Positions 32,601 to 45,189 of a stretch of 64,000 nt of DNA are shown here, piece by piece. A program made the translations under genes and the position numbers. Under the pieces are notes generated by a model that was not told where the DNA came from, did no database searches, and saw only the letters and a program-made list of their open reading frames with translations. The stretch covers positions 9,083,835 to 9,147,834 of the forward strand of contig OZ038527.1 in NCBI GenBank assembly GCA_964036665.1, read 5' to 3'. The number at the start of each line of letters is the position of its first letter. The stretch's first letter is position 1. This DNA is from Gordius sp. MW1 (lineage: Eukaryota > Nematomorpha > Gordioida > Gordea > Gordiidae).

Positions 32601-35218
32601 TATATAGAATTAAATATATTTTATTCCCTTGGCTGTATATGCCATCTCCTGTATCTCCTAAAAAATAAGAAACTCTCGCTGTGCACCAATAAAATATATC
32701 CGTGACAAGATTAATTAAATTTCAATTGCATTCTCACGCCTACGAACAAGATGAACGATGAGTTTGATCTGTTAGAGTATACATTACATATACATCTGCA
32801 ATACGGCTCTATTAGTCAAACAGCCAAATTAACAATTAGTTCGTCGAGGCAATACAAATTAATGTATGGGATCTCGAACAGACTCTCCTTTTAATTTTAA
32901 TGCAATGGCCTGCCAAATTTCCCACGTATGTATGTCGTAAATCATTTAAAGAGTGAGCCGTTAGGAGAATCAATAAACGGGTAGCTGGTCATGGTACACA
33001 AAATACGAATCAACTGCATTAATTTAATTTCATTAAAACCGCCTGAATTAATTGAATTTATATTAGAGCTCCGGTTCGTTTGAATCCACGAGCCTCTATT
33101 ATGTATTTTATGGCTGCATTTTTTAAAAGTATTCATTTAGCAGAAAATCGTTTACAGATAACTTAGTGCTAAAACATCCTAAATACAAAATTTTCAAATA
33201 TTCACCAAATCATATTAGGCATTAACCCACGTGTTTAATTTCTTCAATATTTCTTTATTTTTAACAATAATATGATGAGAATATACGAAAAAACAAGTGC
33301 TTATATCATCTTTCACTAATAAGTTTTAATGCAAAGTCTATCGTAAAATGGCGGTTTCTTAAATTTTTAAACTAGTCCACTTAATTAAGTTAATTCTGTA
33401 TACCTAATAAAATAAATAGTTTTCGTTTTAAGAAATGTAACAACGAATTTGCAAACTAGTATAACTTAAAGCGTCTCTTATTGTTATTTTTCTAAATGGT
33501 TGTGATAATTTTACCGTGTTTGATATATATGGGTAAGAGCAAATAATTTAAAAGCAAAATGTTTGTAAAAAAAAAAAATAATAATAAATTTAAAAGTATA
33601 TAGTGGGTAAGAATTATGGCAATTGGATTGCAATTATTATTGGACATTAACTCATTTGTCATTAGAGCGTAAGTAAATTAAGTCGAACAAAAAATAATCC
33701 CTGCGCTACAGTAAATGCAATCGACTGGAATAATGTGATAAAAAAGCGATCCACAGGGGGAAATTAAGTCCGCTTTCTTCATTTCTAATCATTTTTACGA
33801 GATGTTTTAATCGGCCTGAAGAAAATTAACTGCAATAAATTGATTTATCTATGCTCATCAATATATTCCATCCATATTTGAATGTATTTAAGGCCATTAA
33901 TATTTTGAATTTGAGTGCCATATTAACGAATCATTTTATAAAATATTTAATATTAAAAAAATAATTATATAAGTTCATTGTAATTCTGAAACATATAAAT
34001 TGTTAAATAAATTGTAAAAAGTCATAAATTGGTCAAATTTAATTTAAAACACTTAAACATGTTGTTGGTGTAATTTATTTGATTGCTGAATCAAACAACT
34101 TTGAACACGTTTCTATTTTGAGTTTTTTTTTATAATGGTCGCACTGGGACATTTATAAAATAGTTTAAAATCCATTAAGGATATAAAATTAGTTTTGGTA
34201 GTTGATAGACCACTTAAGATAGACCAGGCGCGTAGCCAAGGGGGCGGAAAGCGGGATTTTTCCTTCCCCTTGGCCAAAATTTAAATTTTTTATAAATAAC
34301 TAATTTAAATGGGTTTAATTAGTATATAAGGCGCTGATTGTTGAAGAGAAGAGATTTTTTCAAAGCTGGTTATAGCGCCTTGAAGTTTCGCATATATTGT
34401 ACGAGAAGTTTATTTTTGTTATATCATATATAAAAGTGTCGAAATTTTTTTGAATTTTTCCTCCCCCTTGAGAAAATCCTGGCTACGCGCCTGAGATAGA
34501 CAACTTAAGCTAAATGGTTTTAGTATTTACAAATAAGGAGTACATCAATTTAAATCTAGATGTGTAAGAGATGGATGAAATTATTTCAACCTTAAATTGC
34601 CAACCTCATTGTTCGCTTAATTTTACATGTATAGAATCTATTTTTTTTTAATTTACCTGTCGATACTGATTGCCACCAGGGTAAAAACACTAGACGTGAG
34701 AGTGACGTTCGAAACAAAATTACTAACCACGCAATATACTTGTCCAAACGGCCAATGACTATTCATCATGTAAATGAAGTTAAAAAATATGTTGAGGGCT
34801 GCCACCAGGGTATCCGAAACACTCATGTTCACGATGAAGTAATTTGTGGCCGACCTCATTTGCCGACGGCCCAGAATGATCCAAATGACTAAAGAATTTC
34901 CAACGGTCGAAACTATGATCAAGGCGCCAAAGATTATAATGTAGACCATTTGTATATACCACGGTTGAGCAAAAATGTTTTTGTTCATTGTAATCTCTTG
35001 GTTTAGGGTTAGCAAGGTACCAGGTCCCGAAGAGGAACGGTTTAAAGCCCATGCTGAACGGCAGGCAAGCTTAGAACCCCCTGCTTCACTACCAATGCCC
35101 TCTATCAGGCTATAATTGTAATAGGTGCGGTCGTAGGTGTTATTTGCGACACATGGCAAAATTGGAGACGTAAAATTTTTGACTGAAGCAGGGGCTATGG
35201 ACGAATTTAGTAGTAATT
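23452..35218 (-). CDS. Tachykinin-like peptide receptor (class A GPCR), five exons
   Basis: Plasma-membrane neuropeptide receptor; the closest pattern is the tachykinin receptor group (insect TkR99D/86C, vertebrate TACR), which usually signals through Gq. Exons (minus): 35218-34657, 25012-24815, 24171-24021, 23963-23767, 23689-23452. All four introns are GT-AG and the phases agree. Features: TM1 with GNSLVIW, MRSATNYFIVNMSVSD (TM2), WPFGQVYC (TM3 Cys), ISIDRYFALVH (DRY split by intron 1), RTVCYLE (ECL2 Cys), TM5 VPVIILAIVY, TM6 FALCYLPYQTYF, TM7 NSMYNPLIYYW, then FRQGFKSAFRWCPF with a palmitoylation-type Cys and a basic tail. The first in-frame ATG (34988) gives 371 residues, but upstream open sequence carries four N-glycosylation sequons and an acceptor at 35219, so a further 5' exon with the start is likely. 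Confidence 0.88.
23767..23963 (-). CDS. Receptor exon D: TM6-TM7
   Basis: Acceptor aattag|GTT at 23963 gives VVKMMILVTLIFALCYLPYQ, then ECL3 and TM7 with WIGMSNSMYNPLIYYWLNI. The donor ATTAA|gtaagc at 23767 mimics a stop codon (AAG TAA) if read through. Confidence 0.88.
24021..24171 (-). CDS. Receptor exon C: TM5 and ICL3
   Basis: Acceptor tttaag|G at 24171, then YELLFLMISTYFVPVIILAI and the ICL3 stretch GEETEKQLSNIKSKRR, matching the family's GExTxxQxxxxKSKRK pattern. Donor AGG|gtaaaa at 24021. 151 nt, too short to stand out as an open frame alone. Confidence 0.87.
24815..25012 (-). CDS. Receptor exon B: DRY to ECL2
   Basis: Acceptor ttatag|G at 25012 completes Arg and gives RYFALVHVLHKKLSLKKG, TM4 (VITIVIIWTVSFIISLPYI) and the disulfide Cys in RTVCYLE. 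Donor TTAGG|gtaagc at 24815. 198 nt. Confidence 0.87.
25013..25895 (-). other. Start of the large receptor intron (3' part)
   Basis: AT-rich intron sequence between exon B and the TIR element at 25897; no internal gene seen. Confidence 0.5.
25897..26811. mobile_element. Non-autonomous TIR element, copy 2
   Basis: TAGGGGAGAACGGGGCTA at the left and CCCCGGTCTCCCCTA at the right. Internal blocks (GGCTCGGGGCTAGTCGGAGA, CTATCCCCCGAAAGGGGC) match the order in copy 1 at 9116-9914; this copy is about 115 bp longer, with an AT-rich expansion near 26010-26080. Lies in the receptor intron. Confidence 0.7.
26812..27815. other. AT-rich intron sequence
   Basis: Short frames only on the minus strand around 27387-27867; no recognisable domain. 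Confidence 0.45.
27816..27957. mobile_element. MITE, CATGGGCGTAGCC family
   Basis: Ends CATGGGTGTAGCCAGG and ATGGCTACGCCCATG around C-run subterminal tracts. 142 bp, no clear TSD. Confidence 0.7.
28105..28255. repeat. GC-rich hAT-terminus-like repeat
   Basis: GACCTGCACGGCTCGGCCGG, then AAAATAAAACAA, then GGGCCTGGACGGGCCGTTAT and a GGGCTCGGGCCGGGCC block. Homologous in layout to 7475-7575. Confidence 0.55.
28408..28535. mobile_element. MITE fragment, CATGGGCGTAGCC family
   Basis: CCATGGGCGGAGCC at 28410, AT core, then GGAGGGGGCAGCTGCCCATC. The right TIR is lost. Confidence 0.5.
28912..30606 (+). repeat. Repeated GGTTCGAATCC (tRNA B-box-like) motif
   Basis: The motif GGTTCGAATCCCGG or a near match occurs at about 28912, 28948, 29814, 30276, 30312 and 30584, each within a CTACTGATGTGG..GAGGGCAAATT context. 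It equals a tRNA T-arm/B box. No A box or cloverleaf was found upstream, so no tRNA gene is called. Confidence 0.6.
29658..29785. repeat. Minisatellite, about 26-bp period
   Basis: GTCTTGTCTTGCACCGAAT recurs about four times with small changes, beside the Helentron-like head at 29627. Confidence 0.65.
31137..31292. mobile_element. MITE, CATGGGCGTAGCC family
   Basis: CATGGGCGTAGCCAGG at 31137 and CCTGGCTACACCCATG ending at 31292; 156 bp. No exact TSD. Confidence 0.75.
31977..32072. mobile_element. MITE, CATGGGCGTAGCC family, short
   Basis: CATGGGCGCAGCCAGGGGGG to CTTGCTACATCCATG; 96 bp, internally deleted relative to the 171-bp member at 3037. Confidence 0.65.
32080..34216. other. AT-rich intron sequence
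   Basis: Within the first visible intron of the receptor. No coding or repeat feature could be supported. Confidence 0.45.
34225..34493. mobile_element. hAT MITE with perfect 8-bp TSD
   Basis: TIRs CAGGCGCGTAGCCA and TGGCTACGCGCCTG; perfect duplication agatagac at 34217-34224 and 34494-34501. 269 bp, non-coding. It sits 163 bp inside the receptor intron from the exon A donor. The CAGG start and 8-bp TSD place it with hAT, and the GCGTAGCCA core links it to the CATGGGCGTAGCC family. Confidence 0.9.
34657..35218 (-). CDS. Receptor exon A: N-terminus, TM1-TM3
   Basis: Polypyrimidine acceptor ttcttcaag before 35218 and donor GACAG|gtaaat at 34657. Encodes an extracellular region with NFT, NNT, NYS and NRS sequons, then TM1 to TM3, ending inside the Arg codon of DRY. 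The frame is open back to a TAA at 35253-35255 without a Met before 34988, supporting a missing 5' exon. Confidence 0.85.
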
Positions 35219-38200
35219 CTTGAAGAAAAAGAATACCCAGTTTAGCGATTGCTTAACAAATATACAATTCGAAAGGTTAATCGGCAACTTCCTTTAGCTG
35301 AAATCATTTATGAATTCCATAGATTAAATGTTTTTTCGATCATGCTTATGGAATACGAAATCTATATAGCCATTTGACCACGCCTATATTTAACGGAAAC
35401 TAACTGAACCAGTGTCAAATGTTAAGATTAAAAAAATGATTAAAGGTAATTTCAAAATAAATTAGACGGCGGCCATCCAAATTAAACAAAAGTTTAATTT
35501 AAGTAATGGAAAAAAACATAATCGATTTACGAAGGTTATATTTCTGGTATATTCCTTGAATCCAATAAATTTTCATTATAGTAACTTTTTATAACTCAGT
35601 TGAGTGTGAAGCTGTTGGTGCAGAGGAGGTAATTAAAGAGTGTCAGTTTGGAATCATTACAAAATAAATTGTTATTTTGTTAGTCATTAAAAATATCCTG
35701 TTGCCCGAGCGTTGTCGCGTTGCATTTAGAAGATTAATAGGAAATGTTATTTTTTGGGGGAGGGCTGGGGTGAAAAATATTTTTTAATATTAATCAAAGT
35801 AGTAAGTGTATAGAGATATTATTGAGATATCGAAAAATGAATAGATGAGGGGGAAGGGATGCATAGTTGACCCAATTGGAATGTAAAACTGTGCGTGTGG
35901 TGTGTGGTGTATAAGTTTTAAACGAACGTAATGTGTTCATCAAGCCACGACGACACAGGCTGTGCCTACTACGCGCGTTGCCAGTTTGATGTGTTAAATC
36001 AAGACGTCTTGTCTTACCCGCACCTACTAACGCTTTTCGCAGGAAGATCCGCGTCAATTTATAAATTAACGAACCCTTCCTCCTACCGCCTAACACTGGA
36101 GCTCAGATTGATGATTTCATAGTCTATAACCCTATTATAACTATTTACAACTGAAATCATATATTGATTTAGTCGGGTTTTTACCAATTAATTTGTTATA
36201 TTTATGCCAAATCAGTTTATTAACAAAAATAAAACAAATTAATTAATTTACTTAAATTGATGGCACATCCGACTTATATTTAGGTGATTCACCTAAACTC
36301 AATTGTTTTAGACTTATGATATGTCTCATTTGACATGAGCAAGTGATCGGGAATTAACCTAAAAGATATTTAAGTTCTAATATTAATGTAAAAGCTCCCG
36401 AAAATTTTTTGAGATTAATATTGAGGAGGGCCAGTGAAGTGCAATTGTGCCTCAACTAAGTATACTTATTTTTACTTGAGGCTGGACATAATTCATCTAT
36501 TTCAGCAAATTATTGATCACGCTTATTTGCGCATTGCCCAGAATTACCCTTGCTAATTTCAGCAATCATTCAGTCATGCTCTTAAAAGTTGATAAAAACA
36601 AGAGATTATATTAATGAAAAGTGTTATCATAAAGTGTATAATTTTTTTTTGTATTTCCCCTCCCCTTTTAATGGTCACTGTGACGATAAACAGATCATTA
36701 AACAATTTTGTATCAAGTTAATACGTAATAATATCTTAACTCATTTATAAACATTGCAATTATAGATATTTTTTTGTGTGAGGTTGAATTTTAGGGATAC
36801 TTTTACAGCTTTTGATTTTATTTTTAGCACTTTAAGAGGTTTTGTTTCTTATTACATAAAAGAGAAGTTTGCGAGTTGACATCTATCCCTCAATGAGTGA
36901 TATTAAATCTTTCAGATTAACGGATTAGCGAAATTCCATGGCTTTTAAAGCGGTTCTTTAGCATTTCCAAAATCAAGAGTAAATCCAAAATTTTGACATA
37001 TTACGTATGGCATTGTATTTTTTAAATATGGGTGATGTATGAGTCTTTATCTGAAGTATGCTAAAGTTTAGTTAAATTCTTAAAATTCTGAAAGAATTCA
37101 TGCTTCATATTCATTTAATAAATGCATCAATTGCCACTAAAAAAATTACAAAAAATGTGTGACTCACAGCGAATTTTTATCGTTTAATTTTTTATTATTT
37201 TGTTGAAATTTTAACATGAGATTATTAGCATATAAAGACTGTTTCGGTAAATGGGTCAAGAAAAGAAAGTATATGCTATCGCGGCCTCTAATATTTTTTC
37301 TAAATATTTTTGACATTTATATAGATCTAATGAAAAGAATTTTAATACTTATTGAACAAATCAATTAACACTCACATCTAAGCTATATTTTAGATGAACT
37401 TTAATTTAGAATAGTTACATGCTAGCCTTTATTTCATAGGCAACTTTTAATGAACGATCTTTGACGGCATATAAAAAATAATGATACGTGTCTATTCTCG
37501 ACTTGCTCTCTTAACAGGACATATTTAATAATCACAAAAAATAGCAACTTTACGATATAGGCCTAAGCGGTCCTGAGAGAATGATTTTAAACATTATAAT
37601 TAATCGCAGTTTATTAGGATTTATAGTTTTAAAGTGACAATATTTGTAGAAACGCAATACATTGTGCTTTTAGATGTTTATAAACGCGATGAGCCTGGAT
37701 TCGCTAATTTTTTTAGGCAATTTACGGCATGAAATTTAAACTAAAACTACCACTTTGATCAATGCTTGACATTCGAGGTCAGATGATACATTCTAAGTCT
37801 AGGAAAATTAAACTGCGAAATCCCTAATCTATTTGAAAGATAATGCCAGGTACAATAACAGGTTAAACATAGTTAAACATGGTTTACATAAATTTAAAAT
37901 TAATAGAATATTTAATATTTTTTCTATTAAAACCTTAAAAATTAATCTCGGTTAAATTAGAATTAATTGGGCACAAGACGACATATAGGTTCATACATTA
38001 TTCCCCTTTCCGCGAGTCACAATTTTAGATAATTTAATTGTTAGAAAAAAGGACAAACCTTACTCCTATTTTCAGAATGACCACTTCTCGTCTCGTGAAT
38101 CTAAAAGTAATTGCTACAAAATTTCAAGATTTCGAACGCCTATAAATTTTGATAATTACCTAGGCGGGACAAAAGCGCAAAATTAATATACCGATTATAG

Positions 38201-41200
38201 TAGCATAGTCGTCATTAATTATTAACGGGATACATTTGGATTTATTATCAACCCACGCTTTTTTACAATAATAATTAAATAGTCAAGAGAGGGTATACGA
38301 CATTTAATTAAGCGCAATGATCAGATCAGATGGGGGGGGGGGGAGGCGCAAGATGGGCTGACTGTAACCTTGAGTTCCATTTTGAGTTAGAAGTGGTGGG
38401 TGTCGCGGGATTAATTAATTAAATTTTGACATTCCTTATATATTATTAATACGGTAAAGACAGTGAATTCACCTTTCGTTACATGTATAGATATTTAAAA
38501 TGTTGGAGACATACTCTACAGGTTGGGGAGGGGGGCGATTTGTCGTGGATCTTCCCTAATAATCTTTGTTAATTGCAAAAAATCTCAACGTTTTTTCAAA
38601 GTGTGAGAATAAAAAAGTATTTTTAAAGTAATTTTGGTGCTTAAAAAATATTGTTTTAATAATTATAAATTCAATATTGCGTTCTAATATCTTTGTTGAA
38701 GTTTAAGGATATATTATTAGTAAGTGTCTTTTTGTGATTGAGAATTCAAATGAATTTATGAGAATGAGATTTGCCCACAAAGCTAGAGACTTTTTTTTAA
38801 AAATTATTTGAGGTGTGAGTAAAAAATTAAAACGTTCATTAAATCTTCTTACAAAAAAATCAAATTCTTCTAATAATTGGGCGACAAGGAGATGACTTTG
38901 ATCCCATACCAGCCGATGTTGTATAAATATTCTCATTAGTTTGGAAAATTGCAATTTTTAGACATCATACCCATTAATATTTCTCAAAAATCAGACGCCA
39001 AACCTCGAACAAGCAATTAGTTAAACGGTAAAGCAATATTGATTGGTTTTCTATCGCATAAAAATTTATTTATTGGTTTACATTGCCTCCCCTCCCTCAA
39101 AAATAGTGGCAATTGATAGCATTCGCCAATTTCCCCCATTACACCCCAAACATTTTTGAGTAGAACGTTTTATAAATTAAACTAATGTCGGGGGAGGTGC
39201 AAGGATGTGTGGAAACTATGAGCAGCCGCAAAAGATTTACCCATCACCAACCCTTGCCTGTATCTAGGCACACATATTGGCATGGTGTCTTAAAATGACT
39301 TTTTATGATCCATTTACTCTAGTTGGGATATAAATTGTACCCAGTGCCCCCCCCCCCCCAAAAAAAAAAAAATCAGAAATATGTTGCAATTTCAAGGACC
39401 TTTTAACTAAATTTTGATTAGGAATTATTTATAAAAAGTTGTTGTTATTCACACGAAAGTCCCGCGTTTAACTATATACAAAATTATATTTTTTGCCAAA
39501 ATTTTTTATACATAATACGCATTGTCAAACTTTGAATTCAATTTAATTTATTTTTAATTCTTAATATTCAATAAGTACAATCATTGATAACTATCATGTA
39601 AGCCCATTTCGAGCAGGCAGAGTATAGTATACCCAACCATGTTTAGTGCCGTGTATTGGCTAAATGGAGCTTATTCACTTAACATAACAGTTCAAAATAC
39701 ATTTTTTGGTACTTAATAAATGATCTAAAAAATTTAGCAATTAAAATTGAGTTACTAATTATATTTATAAATAAAAAGAATTAATCGCACAATATGATTG
39801 CCTTTATATTCATTTTTAAAAATACGTTGTTTAGATATTAACGATGAAAATTTTTGCATTTAATTTGCCTTAAACTTATTAACGGTAACCTGAGATGTTG
39901 TATTCCGTTCAGGCAATTTGCAATAAAACTTATCTGTAAGCACAACAATAATTTTGAGACATACGTGCAATACAATCAATGTTTTTAGAATCAAATAAAT
40001 GAATATTTATTATTAAGGAAGCGGCTGGGAAATTGTCAAAGGAACATTGTTCAAATACGAATGATAAATTATGGAATTAATCGTTTTTCATTAGAATATA
40101 CATTTACTTTTATCAATTATGAACGTCTATATTCAATTATTCAATCTAATGATGTATTGTATTTCAAAAGATAGATGGATTGAAATTATATAAAAACGTT
40201 TTTCAAAAATATATGTAAATTTGAAATGTCATTACAACTTAATCATGATAAGTAATAAGTATCTAAATTTTAAATACTTTTTTAATATCAAAAAGTTAGA
40301 AACGTTTTGGTTTTAAAATATGTTATCCAAATAAGTTTAACATATACAACACATGGAATTATCACTTAGAGGGTTTAGGGAAAAGAGCCTAATTTAGGGA
40401 AATGTATCATAAAAGCCTTTATACGCCTTAAAATATTAATAGGATGCTTTTAGAGGCTCTTTTTTAATAAGGCCTTATCACCAGTAAATCATTTTATCAC
40501 ATAAGGACACGATTACTTAATACCGTCCTATATTAATAACTTTAATTATAAATGTGTTTATGTGTACCTTATCCATTTATATACCATGGTCATCAGCAAA
40601 TTTAATATCTCGTAATTTATTTATAGTTTATAAGTACAAAACAAATCATTAAGCAAAAAAATTATATAAATAAAACAAAGCTTTTAACGCATTTATTAAT
40701 TATTTAAGTTGGGTTTAATGACATTATAAGATTTCAAAATATATTAAACTCCAGTTTAATTAAATGTTCTACACCACTTTATTTTGATTGACACGTTTTA
40801 TAAAACGTGAAATGATAGAGTTACCTCTTTTTAAAGAGGAACTTAAAGGCTCAATATATTTTGTTAAATAATAATTAACTATTTTAATTTGTAAATTTAA
40901 ATAAGAGAGTGAAATGTTAGGCATAATGTGAGTAGTTTTTTAATAACAAAAATACTTTGTTATAAATCTATCAATCAAATTGTGCTTATATCATTTTTAT
41001 AATTATAACTGAATGACTGACTAAATTATCATGTAACTTTTAAATAATTTTTAAGTAAAACAAGTTACTTTTTTGTTGGCTTATATCTATTAGTAAAAGT
41101 ATCAGAATCTAAATTATTTATACATTCTTTAATCGTCTGATTAATCTTAAATAAAAACGATAAAATATTCAACTATGGTTTCAAGTTAAAACAAGGTTCC

Positions 41201-42300
41201 ATTATTACACGTTGCAAATGTGCTTAAATTTATTTTAAATATAAAGGCTTATTCTAATGGCTTAATTATTAACAAATTAATATTTATTTGAATTCCGTAT
41301 TAAGGGGCAAAAATTGTGATAGTTTTTCAAGAAATGAATTAAAAAAAATAAGCTCTCGTCAAATCATCCTCTTCAACTTTTAATGGAAAATCAATTTGTT
41401 TTAAATTAATTCAACCACCTACGAATTCAATTAAGATTTAATCGTAATTAAATTAACGACATATTCTCTAAAACATTTTATAAGGTAATGGATTTTTCCT
41501 ATATATTTCATAAAATATGATTAGGATTTTTGCAAATTTTAATAGATTTTTCAACAAACCAACATTCATTTGGCATGGATGATTTTTAAGAGGCTATTAA
41601 ATCTCACTATTTGAATATTTAATATTAATAAGTTTATTAAATAATATTATGTAAATATCACAATAATAGAAAGATTCATACATGCACATTAAAACTTAAA
41701 GCGTCAAACAAAAAAGAATGTAGCTTATCGGGGCAGTCTTCTAAAAGTGACCATACGGCAAAGAATTTAGATTTATATTTGACATTAAGGATGCCAAGTC
41801 TTTGTTTAATTAAAAAATCTGAGGAATGTATTGACGGCCAAGAACATCTTATTCACTCCATAAAAGATGCCAAAGCATGCGTACCAAAGGTACTACCGTG
41901 AAAATGTTGAGCATGCGTTTTGGAAGTATTGTTTTTTGATTCTTAACTTTATATAGAAATTTATCAATATCGATGAAGGGAGGAAAAAGTTGATCACAAA
42001 ATTAACTTAAGAGGCAGAGAATTCCAAGAAAATATGTAAGATCAAGGAATCCATAGGCTCTAAGATGGTGGATACTTTGTCATTTAAAAGCCCTTTGATT
42101 AACGACGTGGGGATTTGTTTTAAATTTTTTGCACAACAAGTGACTTGCAGTTGTGGCAAGTGAAAAGTATCAAATATTTGACACCAGTTTAATTATGATG
42201 GAATTTGAAGTTACAATATATTCAAACATTATCCCGCTTGGATAGACTAGGATAAACTTCTAATCATTATGACTTTAGCTCTTAATAAAATTTGACTTTA
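35219..42300. other. AT-rich region upstream of the receptor exon A
   Basis: Seven kilobases without a supportable gene. Presumably holds the missing 5' exon and promoter of the receptor, which I could not identify. Poly-G/poly-C tracts at about 38332-38344 and 39343-39359. Confidence 0.45.
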
Positions 42301-42369
42301 TTAAAACATGGGATTTTTATACTATAATCATCTGCTCGAAAGGTATTGAATGCCAGAAGTTTAATGTCT

Positions 42370-44200
42370 CAGTTCGTTGCTTACCTACTTCGACATGCGA
42401 CGCGAACAGTTGCATCTCAGGTCATTAGCTGTTGACCAACCCTGTAGGGAATGGCTAGAGGAATACCTTAGCAAGTTTTCTGGAATGCGTTTTGAGAACT
42501 CGATAATGTTGTTTAATATAGCGCTCCTCTTAGGTTGCATATATACGTCACCCTATCCCTGACGGCTTTGTATTCCCTTTTAGATGAGGAAGCGCGTCAT
42601 CCTCTGCAACCGTCAGATCCATCTCTTGGAGGGCTGATGGGCTTTCGTGGTTCGTCAATCGTTCCATGAGACAAAGACTTGTTTGTAAAATAGGACTACA
42701 CTTGTATCCATATTTTCGCACCCTCTTTGGATACCCTCTTACGATACTCATGATTCCATAGGACCGGTAGAGCATAGTAAATTTTTACAATTCTGCTTTA
42801 TTAGGAACCTCCATATTTATTCCCACTGATTCGTCATGCTCTTTTAAAACCTTAATAAAGCTAACCTATCTTGAAATGTTTAATAGTTTTTTACTCTGAT
42901 ATTCAATTGCCATTGCTATAGCAGAAATAAATTTTGATGGATCAAATGCCCATTCTTAAAGAAGATGAAGAAACTGACTATGCTTTTTAACTGTCTTATA
43001 TATTTATTTTCATTTTAATATGCTTTTTCATTATCATTTAACACTTTTTCATAAGCTTCACTTTCTGATGTTGAAACTACGAGTAACATTCCTTACCCCA
43101 AGATAAATTAAAAATAATATGATGTGGAAATTCAAAAAGTGAGATGTAAGAGACTAAAGATCGGTAGATAAGCGAATCCATAAACTACCCGATTTAGTTG
43201 TAAGGAAGCTTGTAGGTAGATTGAGTATGAAATTTGATGATTAAAATAGGTTTTAGTCTTTAGATTTTTTTATAGAGATAAATGAAATTTTATTTAATAT
43301 TGAATAATAATAATTTTACAACTTAGTCTCCAAATTTATACTATAAGTGCCTACAATAGTGTTTGGTCTCTGGTGCAATGGCAAACATGGCTGTTTACCT
43401 TTAAGTCACATGTGGATTATAAATATAATAGCATCGTACTCGAGTCCAGGGTTTCGTGGAGTTTATGGCTCCTAGGTGCGATGAGCGGTGATAAATTTTG
43501 CAAACTACGCCTAGTTCCCTTTCAGGACGATCATTTTATTAAGTTCTGTGGTAAGTTGGCTAGGAACACTTTTCGAACAAATTAAGGGCACTGAGATGGA
43601 GGCTTTTATTAGGTTTAGGGAGCCTGACCTTTAGCTTTGTCCCCCTTGCTACTGGCGAGTAGAGATTTGTCTTTGTCAAAATGGAGAAAGGGAAGGGATC
43701 AATTAGGGCACCTCCGCTCTAGTTTATAATCACAATTTTACTAACACGCCACCCTCCTTTTACCGACACCAGACAGTTACGAAAAACGTATTACAAGATA
43801 GATCCAGAGAACCCGATCGTAAAATAAATAGCCCAAAACAGAAAACATGTGAGGTCCCAATTATGTCTTCCAAAAAACGATATGCCATTGGGATACTTAT
43901 GTGCCAACAAGTTACATGAGGAAAATATCTGATATCTGTCGAGGACTCAGGGTCGCAGACCCTGCCGGTGATGAACATGCTAGCCGCCAACCGTTTGGAA
44001 AATGGGTTTAAAAGAAGATGGTATTGTGGATAGATTTGTGGGCACTTACAACCATTACTCATCCCTATTATAATTGTTACACGTTGTTTATAGAGTACGA
44101 TATTAATTATGTACCCTATTTATTGTTTACTTGTTAGTTATTACTATCGTGTAACTCTTTACGAGTTATTTCACCTCGTTGTCTAGCTTACAAATACCAA
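42370..44200. other. GC-richer patch, possible LTR-element relic
   Basis: Distinct in composition from its AT-rich neighbours, with several short frames on both strands. A segment near 43985-44035 (GCCAACC..AAGAAGATGGTATTGTGG) resembles the repeat unit at 17815-17850, which hints at a diverged LTR. No protein domain was recognised. Confidence 0.25.
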
Positions 44201-45189
44201 CAGTGATATAGAAGTAGAGAGATATTTTTATTACTATAATTCTTCTTATGCGATAAATATTTTCCTGTTTGCTGAATCTCTAGATGCCAATTGTACATAA
44301 TTTAGTGTCAGTAACAAATATGATTATTAAGCCTTCGAATTTAATTTTTATCATATTTGAATGCAATAATAAAGGCGACAAGATTGAAATCGAGTGAATT
44401 TTCGCCATAATTTAGCTTTTATATTTCTAAATACAAGAGGCAACCTTTTGCCACTTTGACCTAAAATTTAATAAACTAGACCTTTTGAGATGCTAAGACC
44501 AGTAAGGCCTTAGATTTGGTATTTTTTAACACACCTTTGCGTTGAACATACTTAATAGCAGGGTTTCTTTCAGGGGGGAGCCCGGGGTGTATTACCCCCC
44601 CCCCCCCAGAAATTTTAAATACCCCCCCCCGGAGAGTTTTGATTGAAGCATGAACTCAAGTTCCATCATGAAGTCATAAATTATATTAATAGGCTAAAAT
44701 TGAAATTCAATAAATTATTAATTTGTCAATAAAATAATATAAAATTGGCCAAATTAAATTTTATTACAAATAAGGTGGAAATCATTCATAGACATCATTT
44801 TTAACATCTGTGAACTAGTGTTGTTAATCTGCTAAATGGGTTCTGCTGGTATAGTGCTAAACCTGGTAATAGGCACATATCTCCTACCATTACCATCATT
44901 ATTAAGCAGCACATGCTGCTTAATAACCCGGTTACTAGCATGGCAGATTAAAGTTGCCATGGTTGCTTGGTTGGGAGAGATGTAAGTAACCGGGCATTTG
45001 GCAGATTGGATTGATATAACCGTGGTATTGAGCAGGCTTGTTTTAAACTAAACATGGTTTTTAGCAAATTTAATTTTAGCTTACTATTAGAGTTGGTAGC
45101 TGCCATATAATGCTAATCAATATTTCAATCATTTATTAATACAAAAATGGTGATTAAAAAATTTAAATATATTATAAATTTGCCCCGTT

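Noticed and set aside
35794-36122. Overlapping open frames on opposite strands upstream of the receptor
   Set aside because: No domain, no homologous motif, no matching splice sites; each is about 60-100 codons as expected by chance in GC-richer DNA.
42377-42775. Short frames on both strands near 42.4-42.8 kb
   Set aside because: No domain could be read; composition suggests old repeat but not enough to call a gene.
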